Source of the DNA: Streptomyces sp. AC550_RSS872 | GTDB lineage: Bacteria > Actinomycetota > Actinomycetes > Streptomycetales > Streptomycetaceae | Assembly: GCF_019049285.1 (NCBI RefSeq) | Contig: NZ_JAGMUL010000114.1 | Location: 94,134 to 158,133, forward strand | Direction: 5' to 3' | DNA: 64,000 nt | Shown here: one piece after another, positions 53,518-63,000 of the stretch | Position numbering within the stretch: position 1 is the stretch's first letter | Layout: every line of letters starts with the position of its first letter | Program-made: the position numbers and the translations under genes | The notes under the pieces: generated by a model | Databases searched by the model: none | What the model was told of the DNA's origin: nothing | The model's input: only the letters and a program-made list of their open reading frames with translations

Positions 53518-56500
53518 TCACCCTCCGGTGCCGGAGGGAGCTGAGTGAGCCGTGCCGATGGCCTCCTCGATGTCGTGGATCGCGCCGGCCTGATCGGGCA
53601 GCTCGACCTTCCACAATTCGACCGAGTCGCCCGTGCCGACGGCCAGGGTCCGTCCGTCCGGGCTGAACGCCACGGCCTCGGGTGAGCGGGTCGGCAGGGT
53701 GATCCTGGTCCGACCGGTGGAGAGGTCCCAGAGGCGGACACCTCCCGCGCCGGCCGTGGCCAAGGTGCGCCCGTCGGAGCTGAGAGCCGCTGACGCCACC
53801 TCGGTTCCGGCGCTGAAGCTGCCCAGGAGCTCTCCGGTTTGCGCATCCCATGTTCTGACGGATCTGCCGCTCGTGGTGGCCAGGGTGGTTCCGTCCGGGC
53901 TGAACGCAAGGGACAGCGGGCCTCGGGCGCCCGGCCGGATGGTGTGCCGTGTGCGGCCGGTCGCGGCGTCGAGGAGAGCGACCGGTTCGTCGCCGCCCTC
54001 GATGCTCACGACGGCGAGTGTGCGGCCGTCAGGGGCGAACGCCACTGCCCTCACGGGCTCTCCGTCGCCGGTACGGACGGTGTGGACCGCGCCGGTTGCC
54101 AGGTGCCAGATCCGCACCCACCCCTCGCTGCCGACGACGGCGAGCCGCGTGCCGTCGGGACTGAAGGCCACCTCGTCGACGGCGCCCCACGCACGGCTCA
54201 GGCGAAGACGGCCCGTGGCGACGTCCCGGACCTCGATCACTCCCTTCCCGCGGGACCTGGCGGCCAGGGCACGCCCGTCCGGGCCGAACCCCACATCCCC
54301 GGGGCGGGAAACAGAAACGGGCAGCCCCTTTCCCTGGAGCATCACGTCGGTGTCGAGCGCCAGTGCGGCTTCGCGACCGCCGGTTCCGGCCGCCCAGAGC
54401 TCCACCGACGCACGGCCGGGCAGACCATGGCCCACCGTGGCCACCGAGTGTCCGTCCGGGCTGAAGGCGACTTCGGTGACGGAGGTTCCGGCAGCGCCGC
54501 GCAGAGTCGTCTGCGGCCGATCGGCGGGCATGCGGTGCACGCGGACGTCGGGGTCCAGGTTGCTGCTGGTGACCAGGGTGCGGCCGTCCGGGCCGAGGGC
54601 CACCGTCATGACCCCGCGTCCCCGGTGACCGGCGGTCACCGCGGCCCGCGCGGCGGCACCCGAGGCGGTGTCCCACACGCGCACCGTGTCCTGACGGCTC
54701 GCGACGGCGAGGGTCCGGCCGTCCGGGGCGAAGACCACTTGGCCGCGCCCACCGGCGGCGTCCCTGATGGTGCGCCGGACCATGCCGTCGGCCACGTCCC
54801 GCAGTTGCACCGAGCCGTCGCCGCGGACAGCCGCGTACGTCCGGCCGTCCGGGCTGAAGACCACCCCCTCACCCTCGGCTCGGCCGTCGTGGGTGCTCCG
54901 GATGCGGCCGGTGACCAGGTCCCACACCCGTACCCGTCCGTCGAAGCCCACCGCCGCGACGGTACGTCCGTCGGGGCCGAAGGCCACGGCCTCAAGGTCC
55001 CAGAGCCCGGTGAAGCTGTGCCGCAGGCGACCGGTGGCCACGTCCCACACCCGCACGGCCGCAAGGGAAGAGACGGCCACCGTACGACCGTCAGGGCTGA
55101 AGTCCACCCCCCGTACCGAACCGTCGGGGACGGTGAAGGTGCCGGTCTTCCTGCCGGCGACCGGATCCCACAGGTCCAGCGTCGCGGCGGCGCCGACGGC
55201 GCGGGTGACAGCGAGGGCCCGTCCGTCGGGGCTGAACCCCATGACCTCGATGACGTCGTGGCCGGTGAACGTCTGCCGGAGCCGGCCTGCGGGCAGGTCC
55301 CAGATCCGCACTGTGCCGTCTCCGCTGTGCGCGGCGAGCGTGCGTCCGTCCGGGCTGAGGGCGATGGAGTGCACGGGTTCGGTGCCGCTGACCAGGCGCC
55401 CCCGCAGCGGGAGGGCCGCGGCGGCGTACAGGGCGGTGGTGGCCTCGCGGGTCGGGCTGGTGCGGTAGGCCTGGACAGCGAGCAGTGCGGCGCGGTCGGG
55501 ATCTGCCTCCAGCAGTGCGCCGGACTGGGCGGCCAGTTGCCGGGACCGGGCCAGCTCCTGGGCGGTGACCGCGCTCTGCCACTGCCGCACGGCGAGGCCC
55601 GCGGCGACGAGGGCGAGACACAGGGCCGTCGTGACCGCGGTGAGCATCAGCCGGTACCGGCGACGGCCCCGCAGCTCGTGGTCGCGGCCGGCGTCGAGGA
55701 AGGCGCGCTCCAAGTCGGTCAGATCGTCGCGGGATGCCCCGCCGAAGTGTTCGCGGGCGACGACCAGCCGGCTGCCCCGGTACAACGCGCCCTTCTCACG
55801 GCCCAGTTCCTGCCAGGCGTGGGCCGCTTCCGTCAGGCTCCGGTGCGTACGCAGGCGTTCGCGGTCGTCCTCGATCCACCCGCGCAGCCGGGGCCAGGCC
55901 GTGATCAGGGCCTCGTGTCCCATCTCGACGGTGTCGCCGTCCAGGATGAGCAGCCGCGCCGCGGCGAACGCCTCCAGCACCTCGGCGGTGTCCTCCCGGC
56001 CGATGCCGGACAGTTCCGCGCGCTCGACGGGGCGGCGGGTGTCGGGGGTGCCGTCACCGGGGACGACCAGGCGCAGCAACACCCGGCGGGCGGCAGCCGC
56101 CTGGCCTTCGGTGAAGCGGCCGTAGACCTCCTCGGCGGTCTTCGAGATCGCGTCGTCCAGGCAGCCGGCCGCCTCGTAGCCCGCCAGGGTCAGGGTCTTG
56201 CCACGGCGGCGGCGCCAGGTCTCCAGCAGCGCGTGGGACAGCAGCGGCAGCCCGCCCGGGGCGTCGGTGACCTCCTTGACCAGCCGGGCGGTGAGGGCGC
56301 GTTCCACGATGAGCCCGGCGGCCGTGGCCGGCTTGACGACGGCGTCGCGCAGTTCGGCGGGGGTCATCGCAACGGTCAGGAGGTTGGCATCGCGCAGTGC
56401 GTCGGCCAGCTCGCGGTGCTCGGCGCAGCGGCCGTAGAAGTCGCCGCGCACCGCCACCAGCACCCGTAAGCGGCTCTCCGGCCGTCGGGCGGACAGCAGC

Positions 56501-57195
56501 AGATCGATGAAGCGGGCCCGTTCGGCGGGATCGTGGCAGAGGGTGAAGACCTCCTCGAACTGGTCGACGATCACGAACGTGTCCGCCCCGGCGCCGCCCT
56601 CGCCGGGAACCGCGGAGGTGAAGAGGGACGCATGGGTGCGGGCGGGATGCTCGCCCGGCGTCAGGATCCGGATCGCGGCCGGACGCAGGTCCGGCTCCCG
56701 GGCCTGCCGCAGGAGGGGGATCAGTCCGGCCCGCAGCAGGGAGGACTTGCCGCTTCCGGAGGGGCCGAACACCGCCGCGAACCGCCGTCGGCGCAGCAGG
56801 CCGACCAGGTCCGCGGTGAGCTCTTCCCGGCCGAAGAACAAGGCGCTGTCACCGGTCTCGAACCGGGCCAGCCCACGGTACGGCGCGACTGGTCCGCCGT
56901 CCCCGGAGTCCCCGGAGCCGTCGTCGGCGGACTCCGCCACCGCCTCCTGCCACCGCGCCTCCCACCGCGCCGGGTCCGCCCCGCACGCCTGCGCGTAGGC
57001 CAGGGCCACCGGCAGCGTCGGCAACCGCTCGCCCGCCGCGGCCTGCGACAGCGTCGTCACCGAGTAGCCCGCCCGCCGGGCCAGCGCCCGGTAGGTGATC
57101 CCGCCCGCCTGAGCCCGCAGCTCACGCAGCTCGAACGCGAACCGCTGCACCGGCCCCGCCGCCGGATCCACCGGCGCCTCACGACGACCCGCCAC
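53518..57195 (-). CDS. HTH-STAND NTPase-WD40 repeat protein (nSTAND1 type)
   Basis: 1225 residues from a GTG at 57195 with GGAGG upstream. Order of parts: HTH resembling phage-repressor folds (about 17-72), STAND NTPase with Walker A GPSGSGKSS (144-152) and Walker B-like VIVDQFEEVF, a helical region, one transmembrane helix near residue 511 (LTAVTTALCLALVAAGLAV), then 14 WD40 repeats (each SPDGRTLA...VWDLATG), enough for two seven-bladed propellers. Such proteins are signal-sensing switches that oligomerise; some relatives act in phage defence. A perfect inverted repeat lies just upstream. Confidence 0.88.
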   Translation of the reverse strand: MAGRREAPVDPAAGPVQRFAFELRELRAQAGGITYRALARRAGYSVTTLSQAAAGERLPTLPVALAYAQACGADPARWEARWQEAVAESADDGSGDSGDGGPVAPYRGLARFETGDSALFFGREELTADLVGLLRRRRFAAVFGPSGSGKSSLLRAGLIPLLRQAREPDLRPAAIRILTPGEHPARTHASLFTSAVPGEGGAGADTFVIVDQFEEVFTLCHDPAERARFIDLLLSARRPESRLRVLVAVRGDFYGRCAEHRELADALRDANLLTVAMTPAELRDAVVKPATAAGLIVERALTARLVKEVTDAPGGLPLLSHALLETWRRRRGKTLTLAGYEAAGCLDDAISKTAEEVYGRFTEGQAAAARRVLLRLVVPGDGTPDTRRPVERAELSGIGREDTAEVLEAFAAARLLILDGDTVEMGHEALITAWPRLRGWIEDDRERLRTHRSLTEAAHAWQELGREKGALYRGSRLVVAREHFGGASRDDLTDLERAFLDAGRDHELRGRRRYRLMLTAVTTALCLALVAAGLAVRQWQSAVTAQELARSRQLAAQSGALLEADPDRAALLAVQAYRTSPTREATTALYAAAALPLRGRLVSGTEPVHSIALSPDGRTLAAHSGDGTVRIWDLPAGRLRQTFTGHDVIEVMGFSPDGRALAVTRAVGAAATLDLWDPVAGRKTGTFTVPDGSVRGVDFSPDGRTVAVSSLAAVRVWDVATGRLRHSFTGLWDLEAVAFGPDGRTVAAVGFDGRVRVWDLVTGRIRSTHDGRAEGEGVVFSPDGRTYAAVRGDGSVQLRDVADGMVRRTIRDAAGGRGQVVFAPDGRTLAVASRQDTVRVWDTASGAAARAAVTAGHRGRGVMTVALGPDGRTLVTSSNLDPDVRVHRMPADRPQTTLRGAAGTSVTEVAFSPDGHSVATVGHGLPGRASVELWAAGTGGREAALALDTDVMLQGKGLPVSVSRPGDVGFGPDGRALAARSRGKGVIEVRDVATGRLRLSRAWGAVDEVAFSPDGTRLAVVGSEGWVRIWHLATGAVHTVRTGDGEPVRAVAFAPDGRTLAVVSIEGGDEPVALLDAATGRTRHTIRPGARGPLSLAFSPDGTTLATTSGRSVRTWDAQTGELLGSFSAGTEVASAALSSDGRTLATAGAGGVRLWDLSTGRTRITLPTRSPEAVAFSPDGRTLAVGTGDSVELWKVELPDQAGAIHDIEEAIGTAHSAPSGTGG

Positions 57196-57232
57196 CCCCG
57201 CACCCCCTCCAGCCGTCCCTGCACCCACCCGC

Positions 57233-57269
57233 CATTGTTCGGCCGCCAGAACGGTACTGCCGAACAATG
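57233..57269. promoter_or_regulatory. Perfect 11-bp inverted repeat between divergent STAND-WD40 and acyltransferase genes
   Basis: CATTGTTCGGC (57233-57243) and GCCGAACAATG (57259-57269), 15-base spacer. It occupies the 95-base gap between the two starts, where one dimeric regulator could control both genes. The HTH of the STAND protein itself is a candidate. The right arm contains an ATG in frame with the acyltransferase, arguing for the later start at 57291. Confidence 0.65.
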
Positions 57270-57290
57270 CGCCGGCCGCTGAACTCGGCG

Positions 57291-58556
57291 ATGTCCCACG
57301 ACAAACCCGACCCGACGCCCCCGCACCGAAGAGGACTCCGCCTGCGCCTGCAATCCCCACCCCCCGTTCCCGCCGCCCGCCTGGGCTGGCTGGACGCGCT
57401 GCGCGGCATCGCCGCACTCGTCGTGGTGTTCGACCACTCGTCGTACACCTTCATGGCGGACTTCCGACGGGAGCTGATGCCGCAGTTCAGCACCAGCCGC
57501 TACGGCATCATGGTGTTCTTCCTGGTGAGCGGCTACATCGTGCCCGCCTCTCTGGAGCGCCGGGGCTGCGTCCGGACGTTCTGGATCGGACGGCTCTTCC
57601 GGGTGTACCCGCTGTGGGCGGCCGTCGTCACCGCACTCCTTGCCGCCAATCTCCTGGGCATCGCGGAGGTGCGCGACTTCGGTCGGCAGAACGCCGTCAT
57701 GGTGGCGGTCGCCCACGCCACCATGCTCCAGGAGCTGTTGGGCACACCCAGTCTGCTGCTCGTCCTGTGGACGCTCTCGTACGAGATGTGCTTCTACCTG
57801 CTGGTCGTCGCGCTGTTCACGGTCCGCCTGCACCGCCGGTCCGCGGCGACCGCCCTCCTCCTGGCCGTGCTCGCCGCCGCGAGCGTGGCGGCGGGTGTCG
57901 TGCTGCCCGCCTCTGCCCTGTCCGGACTGGTCGGCACCGGCCCGCTGATCGCGTTCGCCTCGATCGCCATGGCGGTCGCCCTGTGCTGTGCGAGCGCCAC
58001 CTCACCCGTACTCCGGCTGTTCGGGGGCGTGTTGGGCGGTGTGCCGGCGCTCGTCCTGGTCGCGTTCAACGGCACGGTCCCGCTCTGGGAGAGCCTGGTG
58101 ATCCTCGCCGTGATGTTCCTCGGCACCGCTGTCCACCGTGCCGGGAACGGTCAGAGCACCTGGCGGTGTGCGGCGGGCACGGCCGTCGTGGTGGTCGCCT
58201 GTGCCGTGGGGTGCGCCTACCGGTACGGCGACGGCGGCCACTTCACCCGGCGCGGCTGGATCGTCGCCTTCCTGCTGGCCGTACTGACCTTCGGCGCGGG
58301 ACTGGCGTCGCGCCACCGCCGCATACCGCGGCCGCTGACCGGACTGGGCGCCATCAGCTACTCGGTCTATCTGACGCATCCGCTGCTGCTGGCGGTGATC
58401 GACAGCACGCTCGGCCGCCGGCGGCAGGACGATCTCGTCCTCGAAGTGGCGTTCCTCATCGCGCTGTTGCCGCTGTGCGTGCTGACCCACCGATACATCG
58501 AAGTGCCGGGCCAGAGCTGGGGCCGCAGGTTGGCACGTCGTGTGCGGCCACCGTGA
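57291..58556 (+). CDS. Acyltransferase 3 (OafA/YrhL-like) membrane protein
   Basis: 421 residues from the ATG at 57291 (57267 also in frame). It opens with RLGWLDALRGIAALVVVFDHSSY, where LDALRG...VV..H is the family signature with its conserved His. About ten transmembrane helices follow, with YGIMVFFLVSGYIVPASL and ISYSVYLTHPLLL. It transfers an acyl group, usually acetyl, from the cytosol to a sugar or polymer outside. Divergent from the STAND-WD40 gene. Confidence 0.88.
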   Translation: MSHDKPDPTPPHRRGLRLRLQSPPPVPAARLGWLDALRGIAALVVVFDHSSYTFMADFRRELMPQFSTSRYGIMVFFLVSGYIVPASLERRGCVRTFWIGRLFRVYPLWAAVVTALLAANLLGIAEVRDFGRQNAVMVAVAHATMLQELLGTPSLLLVLWTLSYEMCFYLLVVALFTVRLHRRSAATALLLAVLAAASVAAGVVLPASALSGLVGTGPLIAFASIAMAVALCCASATSPVLRLFGGVLGGVPALVLVAFNGTVPLWESLVILAVMFLGTAVHRAGNGQSTWRCAAGTAVVVVACAVGCAYRYGDGGHFTRRGWIVAFLLAVLTFGAGLASRHRRIPRPLTGLGAISYSVYLTHPLLLAVIDSTLGRRRQDDLVLEVAFLIALLPLCVLTHRYIEVPGQSWGRRLARRVRPP

Positions 58557-58564
58557 CACGCACG

Positions 58565-58603
58565 GCGGGGCCCGTCGGCTCCGGGGGAGTCGACGGGCCC
58601 CGC
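58565..58603. terminator. Very strong bidirectional terminator
   Basis: GCGGGGCCCGTCG (58565-58577) pairs exactly with CGACGGGCCCCGC (58591-58603). The loop continues as CTCC/GGAG with a G-T wobble, making an almost uninterrupted 18-bp stem. It sits between the convergent acyltransferase and MMPL genes. Confidence 0.85.
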
Positions 58604-58620
58604 TCGTCGGGCAGAAGGGC

Positions 58621-60888
58621 TCAGACGGGCACCCGCTCGCCCTCGTCATCCCGAGCCGCCTTCCGCGTGACGGCCTCAGGCGCCTCGTCGTGCGTCAGGT
58701 CCGGCAGCCGGTGCAGCCACTTCGGCAGATACCAGTTGCGCTCGCCCAGCAGCGCCATCACCGCCGGGAGCAGCACACCCCGGATGATCGTGGCGTCGAT
58801 CAGCACGGCCGCCGCGAGGCCGACGCCCATCTGCTTCATCGACTGCATGGACAGCGTGCCGAAGATCGCGAACACGGCGACCATGATGACCGCGGCGCTG
58901 GTGACGACCCCGGCCGTGGTGACCACGCCGTGCTGGATCGCGTCCTTCGTCGTACGGCCCCGCAGCCGCGCCTCGCGGATCCGCGAGACCACGAACACGT
59001 GGTAGTCCATCGACAGGCCGAACAGGATCACGAACAGGAACAGCGGCAGCCAGGTGATGATGGCGCCGACACCTTCCGCGCCCACCAGGGACGCCCCCCA
59101 GCCGTGCTGGAAGACGGCGACGAGGATGCCGTACGCGGCGCCCACCGACAGCAGGTTCAGCGCGATCGACGTGACGGCGACCGTCAGTGAGCGGAACGAC
59201 AGCAGCATCAGCCCGAAGGCGAAGACCACGACGAACGCGAACACCGGGATGACGGCTCCGGCCAGCTGGTCGTTGAAGTCCTTCGAACCGGCGACCTGCC
59301 CCGTGATCGGCGCTTCGACACCCTCCACCTTGCCGAGCGTGGCCGGCCGCACCTCGTCTCGCAGCTTGTCCAGGCTCACTCCCGCCTTGTCGAGGTCGGA
59401 GCCGCCGACCAGCGGGACGTACACGAAGGCGATGTTCTGCTCGTCATGCAGCTTGATCTCCACCGGCCCGCGCGAGGCACCCGAACTGATCGCCCGCTCC
59501 CTGAACTGCGCAAGCGCGGACTTCACCTCGGGAGCGTTGATGTCGCCCGCCTTGACGACCACCTCGGCCGGCTCGGAGCCGCCCGGGAAGGCCTCGTTGA
59601 GCCGGTTGTACGTCTGCACGATCGGCAGCGAGTCGCCGAACTCCTGGTCCAGCGTGAGGTTCTGGGTCTTCATGCCGACCGCGGGAGCCGCGATGGCGAG
59701 CAGCGCACCCGCCGCGACGACGACCGAGATCACCGGCCGGGCGAGGACGCCCTTCAGTACGGCTGTCCAGAACCGGCTCTCGCGGTTGCCGCGCCCCCGG
59801 TTGCGACGGAGCTTGCTCTGCGGGTGCAGGAAGGGGATCTTGCCCTTCTCGACCCGCTCGCCGAGCAGCGACAGCAGCGCAGGCAGCACGGTCACCGACC
59901 CGACCATGGCGACCGCCACGACCATCAGCGAGGCCAGGCCCATCGCCTCGAACTCGGCGAGCCCGGTGAACAGCATGCCCGCCATCGCCACGCACACCGT
60001 GACCCCGGAGACGATGATGGCGCGGCCACTGGTGGCGGCGGCGACCCTCAGGGCCGTCTGCGCGTCCCGGCCGGCCTCGCGCTCCTCACGCTCACGGCGC
60101 AGATAGAACAGGCAGTAGTCGACACCGACGGCCAGGCCGACCAGCAGCATCACGGAGCTGGCGGCGTCGGTCATCGGCATGGCGTGACTGACGATGCCCA
60201 TCAGGCCCATCGTCGCCATGATCGCGGTGATCGACAGCAGCACCGGCAACAGCGCCGCCACCACCGCGCCGAAGGCGATGAGCAGAATGCCGAGGGCCAC
60301 CGGCACCGCGGAGTATTCGGCCTTCTGGAAGTCGTCCCCGAACGCGTCGTCGAACGTCTTCATCATGCTCGCGCCGCCGATCTCCTCGATCCGCAGCGAC
60401 TCATGGTCCTTCCGGACGTCCTCGACGGCCTTCAGCACGGGCTCCACACGCTCACCCGCGGTGTCCGACTCGCCGCGCATGTCGAACTGCACCAACGCGC
60501 TGCGGCCGTCCTTCGAGATCGTCTGTGTGTCGTACGGCGACGTCACGTCCGCGACCTCGCCGGTGCCCTCGACCGCCTTCACGACCGCGGTGACGGCCGC
60601 CCGGAACTCGCTGTCGGTGGCCTTGAGCGAACCGTCCTTGGACTGGATCAGGACGGTCTCACCGGCCGGCTCCTCGATCCCCGCGTCCTCGACGATCTTG
60701 GCCGCGGTGTGTGTCTCGCCCTTCAGCTGGTCGCTGTCCTTGACGTCGACCCGGCCCGCCGCCGAACCGAGCCCCATCGCCAGGACCACGAACAGCACCC
60801 AGATGCCGACGGCAGCCCATCGATGGCGAGCGCTCCAGCCGCCGGCGCGGGCGGCGAGTCCCCGCACGCGTGTGTCTCCGTTCCCCAT
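58621..60888 (-). CDS. MMPL-family RND transporter
   Basis: 755 residues. Twelve-helix layout with two extracytoplasmic loops: first TM (WAAVGIWVLFVVLAMGLG-like), loop with GETVLIQSKDGSLKATDSEFR, helices LVGLAVGVDYCLFYLRREREER, and the repeat LFLFVILFGLSMDYHVFVVSRIREARLRG. The paired GVDYCLF / SMDYHVF helices carry the Asp-Tyr proton relay typical of MmpL proteins. Exports lipids or hydrophobic compounds by proton antiport. A TetR-like palindrome lies upstream at 61088, but no TetR gene is adjacent. Confidence 0.92.
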   Translation of the reverse strand: MGNGDTRVRGLAARAGGWSARHRWAAVGIWVLFVVLAMGLGSAAGRVDVKDSDQLKGETHTAAKIVEDAGIEEPAGETVLIQSKDGSLKATDSEFRAAVTAVVKAVEGTGEVADVTSPYDTQTISKDGRSALVQFDMRGESDTAGERVEPVLKAVEDVRKDHESLRIEEIGGASMMKTFDDAFGDDFQKAEYSAVPVALGILLIAFGAVVAALLPVLLSITAIMATMGLMGIVSHAMPMTDAASSVMLLVGLAVGVDYCLFYLRREREEREAGRDAQTALRVAAATSGRAIIVSGVTVCVAMAGMLFTGLAEFEAMGLASLMVVAVAMVGSVTVLPALLSLLGERVEKGKIPFLHPQSKLRRNRGRGNRESRFWTAVLKGVLARPVISVVVAAGALLAIAAPAVGMKTQNLTLDQEFGDSLPIVQTYNRLNEAFPGGSEPAEVVVKAGDINAPEVKSALAQFRERAISSGASRGPVEIKLHDEQNIAFVYVPLVGGSDLDKAGVSLDKLRDEVRPATLGKVEGVEAPITGQVAGSKDFNDQLAGAVIPVFAFVVVFAFGLMLLSFRSLTVAVTSIALNLLSVGAAYGILVAVFQHGWGASLVGAEGVGAIITWLPLFLFVILFGLSMDYHVFVVSRIREARLRGRTTKDAIQHGVVTTAGVVTSAAVIMVAVFAIFGTLSMQSMKQMGVGLAAAVLIDATIIRGVLLPAVMALLGERNWYLPKWLHRLPDLTHDEAPEAVTRKAARDDEGERVPV

Positions 60889-61087
60889 GACGGGCTTGCC
60901 CCCTTGATTGCGGTGGCGGCCCCCTGCCGCCTCCTTTCGTTTCGAAGGTATGGGCCGGATAAGGCCATCTCGTCGTGCTTCCCGGTGAAGTACGGCGGCC
61001 GGAACTCATCCGCTCGGCCACCGCCGTCTCCCCACTGGGGAGGACGAGAGCCCCTTACACCTATCGGGGCGATGAGGTTGTGCTCTG

Positions 61088-61103
61088 TACTGACCGATGA
61101 GTA
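61088..61103. promoter_or_regulatory. Imperfect palindrome, putative TetR-type operator, in the MMPL/DUF1697 intergenic region
   Basis: TACTGACCGATGAGTA, self-complementary at 12 of 16 positions with TACT/AGTA ends, lies in the 308-base gap between the divergent MMPL and DUF1697 genes. The rest of 60889-61196 holds only the hairpin at 61120-61149. Confidence 0.45.
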
Positions 61104-61119
61104 ACTTACGGCTCCGGGT

Positions 61120-61149
61120 CGTCGTGCCCACCCCCCACGGGGCACGACG
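61120..61149. other. 10-bp perfect hairpin upstream of the DUF1697 gene
   Basis: CGTCGTGCCC (61120-61129) pairs with GGGCACGACG (61140-61149). It lies 47 bases before the DUF1697 start and does not follow any gene, so it may be a 5'-UTR structure or a promoter insulator. Confidence 0.55.
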
Positions 61150-61196
61150 GCCACGACAGCCCCGCCCCTGTCAGTGGACCGCCTTAAGGTGACCGC

Positions 61197-61745
61197 ATGA
61201 CGACGACGTATGCGGCGCTGCTGCGCGGGATCAACGTGGGCGGCAGCAGGAGAGTCCCGATGGCCGAGCTGCGCACCCTGCTGACCGGCCTCGGCCACGG
61301 CGGCGTACGCACCTACCTCCAGAGCGGCCAGGCGGTGTTCACCGCCGACCACGGCGACGAGGATTCCCTGGCCGCCGAGCTCACGTCGGCGATCGAGAAG
61401 CAGTTCGGCTTCGCCGTGGACGTGATCGTGCGCGACCACGCCTACCTTCGGGCCATCGCCGACAACTGCCCCTTTCCCGCAGCCGAGTTGGAGCCCAAGC
61501 AGCTCCATGTCACCTACTTCTCCGCCCCGGTCGACGCCGACCGTTTCGCGGAGATCGACCAGCCCGCCTGTCTCCCGGAGGAGTTCCGCCTCGGCGACCG
61601 CGCGCTGTACCTCTACGCCCCGAACGGCCTGGGCCGCTCCAGGCTCTCCGAAATCCTGTCGCGGCCCCGGCTCACCAAGGGTTTGATCGCCACCAGCCGC
61701 AACTGGAACACCGTCGTGAAGCTCGTGGAGATGACAGGTGACTGA
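61197..61745 (+). CDS. DUF1697 protein
   Basis: 182 residues. Family opening TYAALLRGINVGGSRRVPMAELRTLL, TYLQSGQAVF, then PKQLHVTYFSAP and the C-terminal ATSRNWNTVVKLVEM; these are full-length DUF1697 hallmarks. Small cytosolic protein of unknown function, widespread in bacteria. The last 8 bases overlap the next gene. Confidence 0.9.
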   Translation: MTTTYAALLRGINVGGSRRVPMAELRTLLTGLGHGGVRTYLQSGQAVFTADHGDEDSLAAELTSAIEKQFGFAVDVIVRDHAYLRAIADNCPFPAAELEPKQLHVTYFSAPVDADRFAEIDQPACLPEEFRLGDRALYLYAPNGLGRSRLSEILSRPRLTKGLIATSRNWNTVVKLVEMTGD

Positions 61746-62142
61746 ACGCGATCCCGCCGTACAGGCGGCCATCGAAGGCGAGCTGAGGCTGCTGGACCCC
61801 GAAGTCCGCCGCTCGGCCGAACTGCTCGGGTCGCTGCTGCACCCCGAGTTCCACGAGTTCGGTTCATCGGGCCGACGCTGGGACCGGGCGTCGGCCCTGG
61901 CCCGCCTGCCCGCCGAGACCGGGCCATCCGACCGTTACGTCGTCACCTCCGGGATCCGCGGCGTCCGGCTCGCCCCCGACCTCGTCCACCTCACCTTCGA
62001 CACGGAGTACGGCGGCCGGCACGCCCACCGCAGCTCACTGTGGCGCCGGACGCCCGACGGGTGGCAGATCTACTTCCACCAAGGCACGCCGTTCAGCGCC
62101 GGGGAAGCGTGGCGCTCCAAGCACAGGCGCCGGACGTCCTAG
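61738..62142 (+). CDS. NTF2-like (DUF4440) protein
   Basis: 134 residues from a GTG inside the end of the DUF1697 gene, so translation is probably coupled. Cone-shaped NTF2 fold suggested by LLDPEVRRSAELLGSLLHPEFHEFGSSGRRWDRASAL and HRSSLWRRTPDGWQIYFHQGTPF. Members bind small hydrophobic ligands or act as minor enzymes. Function unknown. Confidence 0.85.
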   Translation: MTERDPAVQAAIEGELRLLDPEVRRSAELLGSLLHPEFHEFGSSGRRWDRASALARLPAETGPSDRYVVTSGIRGVRLAPDLVHLTFDTEYGGRHAHRSSLWRRTPDGWQIYFHQGTPFSAGEAWRSKHRRRTS

Positions 62143-62254
62143 GAAGAACACCCCCCGGCACGGCCCCGACCCACACCACACCCGCAGGCGCTACGCGAAC
62201 CCCCACCGCACAGCGACGGGCCGCCGCAGGCACCCCCGCCCGACCGCCGGAGGC

Positions 62255-62995
62255 TCACGCCCCGACCGCCGCCAGCACCGGCACCCGAGCCGCCTCGTAC
62301 CGCTCCACCAACACCCGCGCCACCTCAGGCGTCGCCCCCAGTACGCCCCCCAGGACATCCGCCTCGGCCGCACCCCGCGCGATGCGGTCCGGAAGGAAAC
62401 CCGGGGCCAGCACATACGGCGCCACGGCCACGCGCTCGCAGCCGAGCTCCCGCAGCTCCCGCACCGCGTCCTCGGTGCGGGGAAGGGATGCGGAGGCGAA
62501 CGCAGGTCGCACGGCGCACCAACCGGTGTGCCGCCACTCCCGCGCGATTGCTGCGATCACTGCGTTCGCCTCCGGGTCGGAGGACCCCGCCGAGGCCAGC
62601 ACGACCCCGGTCGAGGACTTGTCGGCGGGGGGCAGCCCCGCCTCGTACAGACGCCGTTCCAGCGCGGTGAGGAGCAGCGGGGACGGGCCCAACACCTCCG
62701 CCTGGCGGATGCGGAGCTGCGGCGGCGCGTCCCGCAGGACCGCCGGGATGTCCGCCTTCGCATGGAAGGCGCGCGTCAGCAGCAGCGGAAGGGCCACGAC
62801 ATCACGCACGCCCTCGGCGGCCAGCGACTCCAGCACACCCTGCACGGACGGGATGTTGAAGTCGAGGAAGCCGGTCTCCACCCGTACGTCCGGACGCAGC
62901 GAGCGCACCCGGCGCACCAGGGCATGCACGGTCGCGGCATGCCGCGGGTCGCGGCTGCCGTGGGCGATGACGAGAAGGACCGGCTTCTTGAACAC
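62255..62995 (-). CDS. Sirohydrochlorin chelatase (CbiX/SirB-like)
   Basis: 246 residues from a GTG at 62995, with AAGGAG nine bases upstream inside the end of the permease gene. N-terminal KPVLLVIAHGSRDPRHAATV carries the catalytic metal-binding His; VVALPLLLTRAFHAKADIP has the second. Two-lobed chelatase fold. It inserts Fe or Co into sirohydrochlorin; siroheme is the cofactor of assimilatory sulfite and nitrite reductases, fitting its position behind a sulfonate-type ABC transporter. Five bases separate it from the permease stop. Confidence 0.9.
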   Translation of the reverse strand: MFKKPVLLVIAHGSRDPRHAATVHALVRRVRSLRPDVRVETGFLDFNIPSVQGVLESLAAEGVRDVVALPLLLTRAFHAKADIPAVLRDAPPQLRIRQAEVLGPSPLLLTALERRLYEAGLPPADKSSTGVVLASAGSSDPEANAVIAAIAREWRHTGWCAVRPAFASASLPRTEDAVRELRELGCERVAVAPYVLAPGFLPDRIARGAAEADVLGGVLGATPEVARVLVERYEAARVPVLAAVGA

Positions 62996-63000
62996 AGGAC

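Noticed and set aside
53839..56469. 876-codon plus-strand open frame opposite the STAND-WD40 gene
   Set aside because: Antisense of the WD40 repeats; its apparent repeats are reflections of the SPDGRT units.
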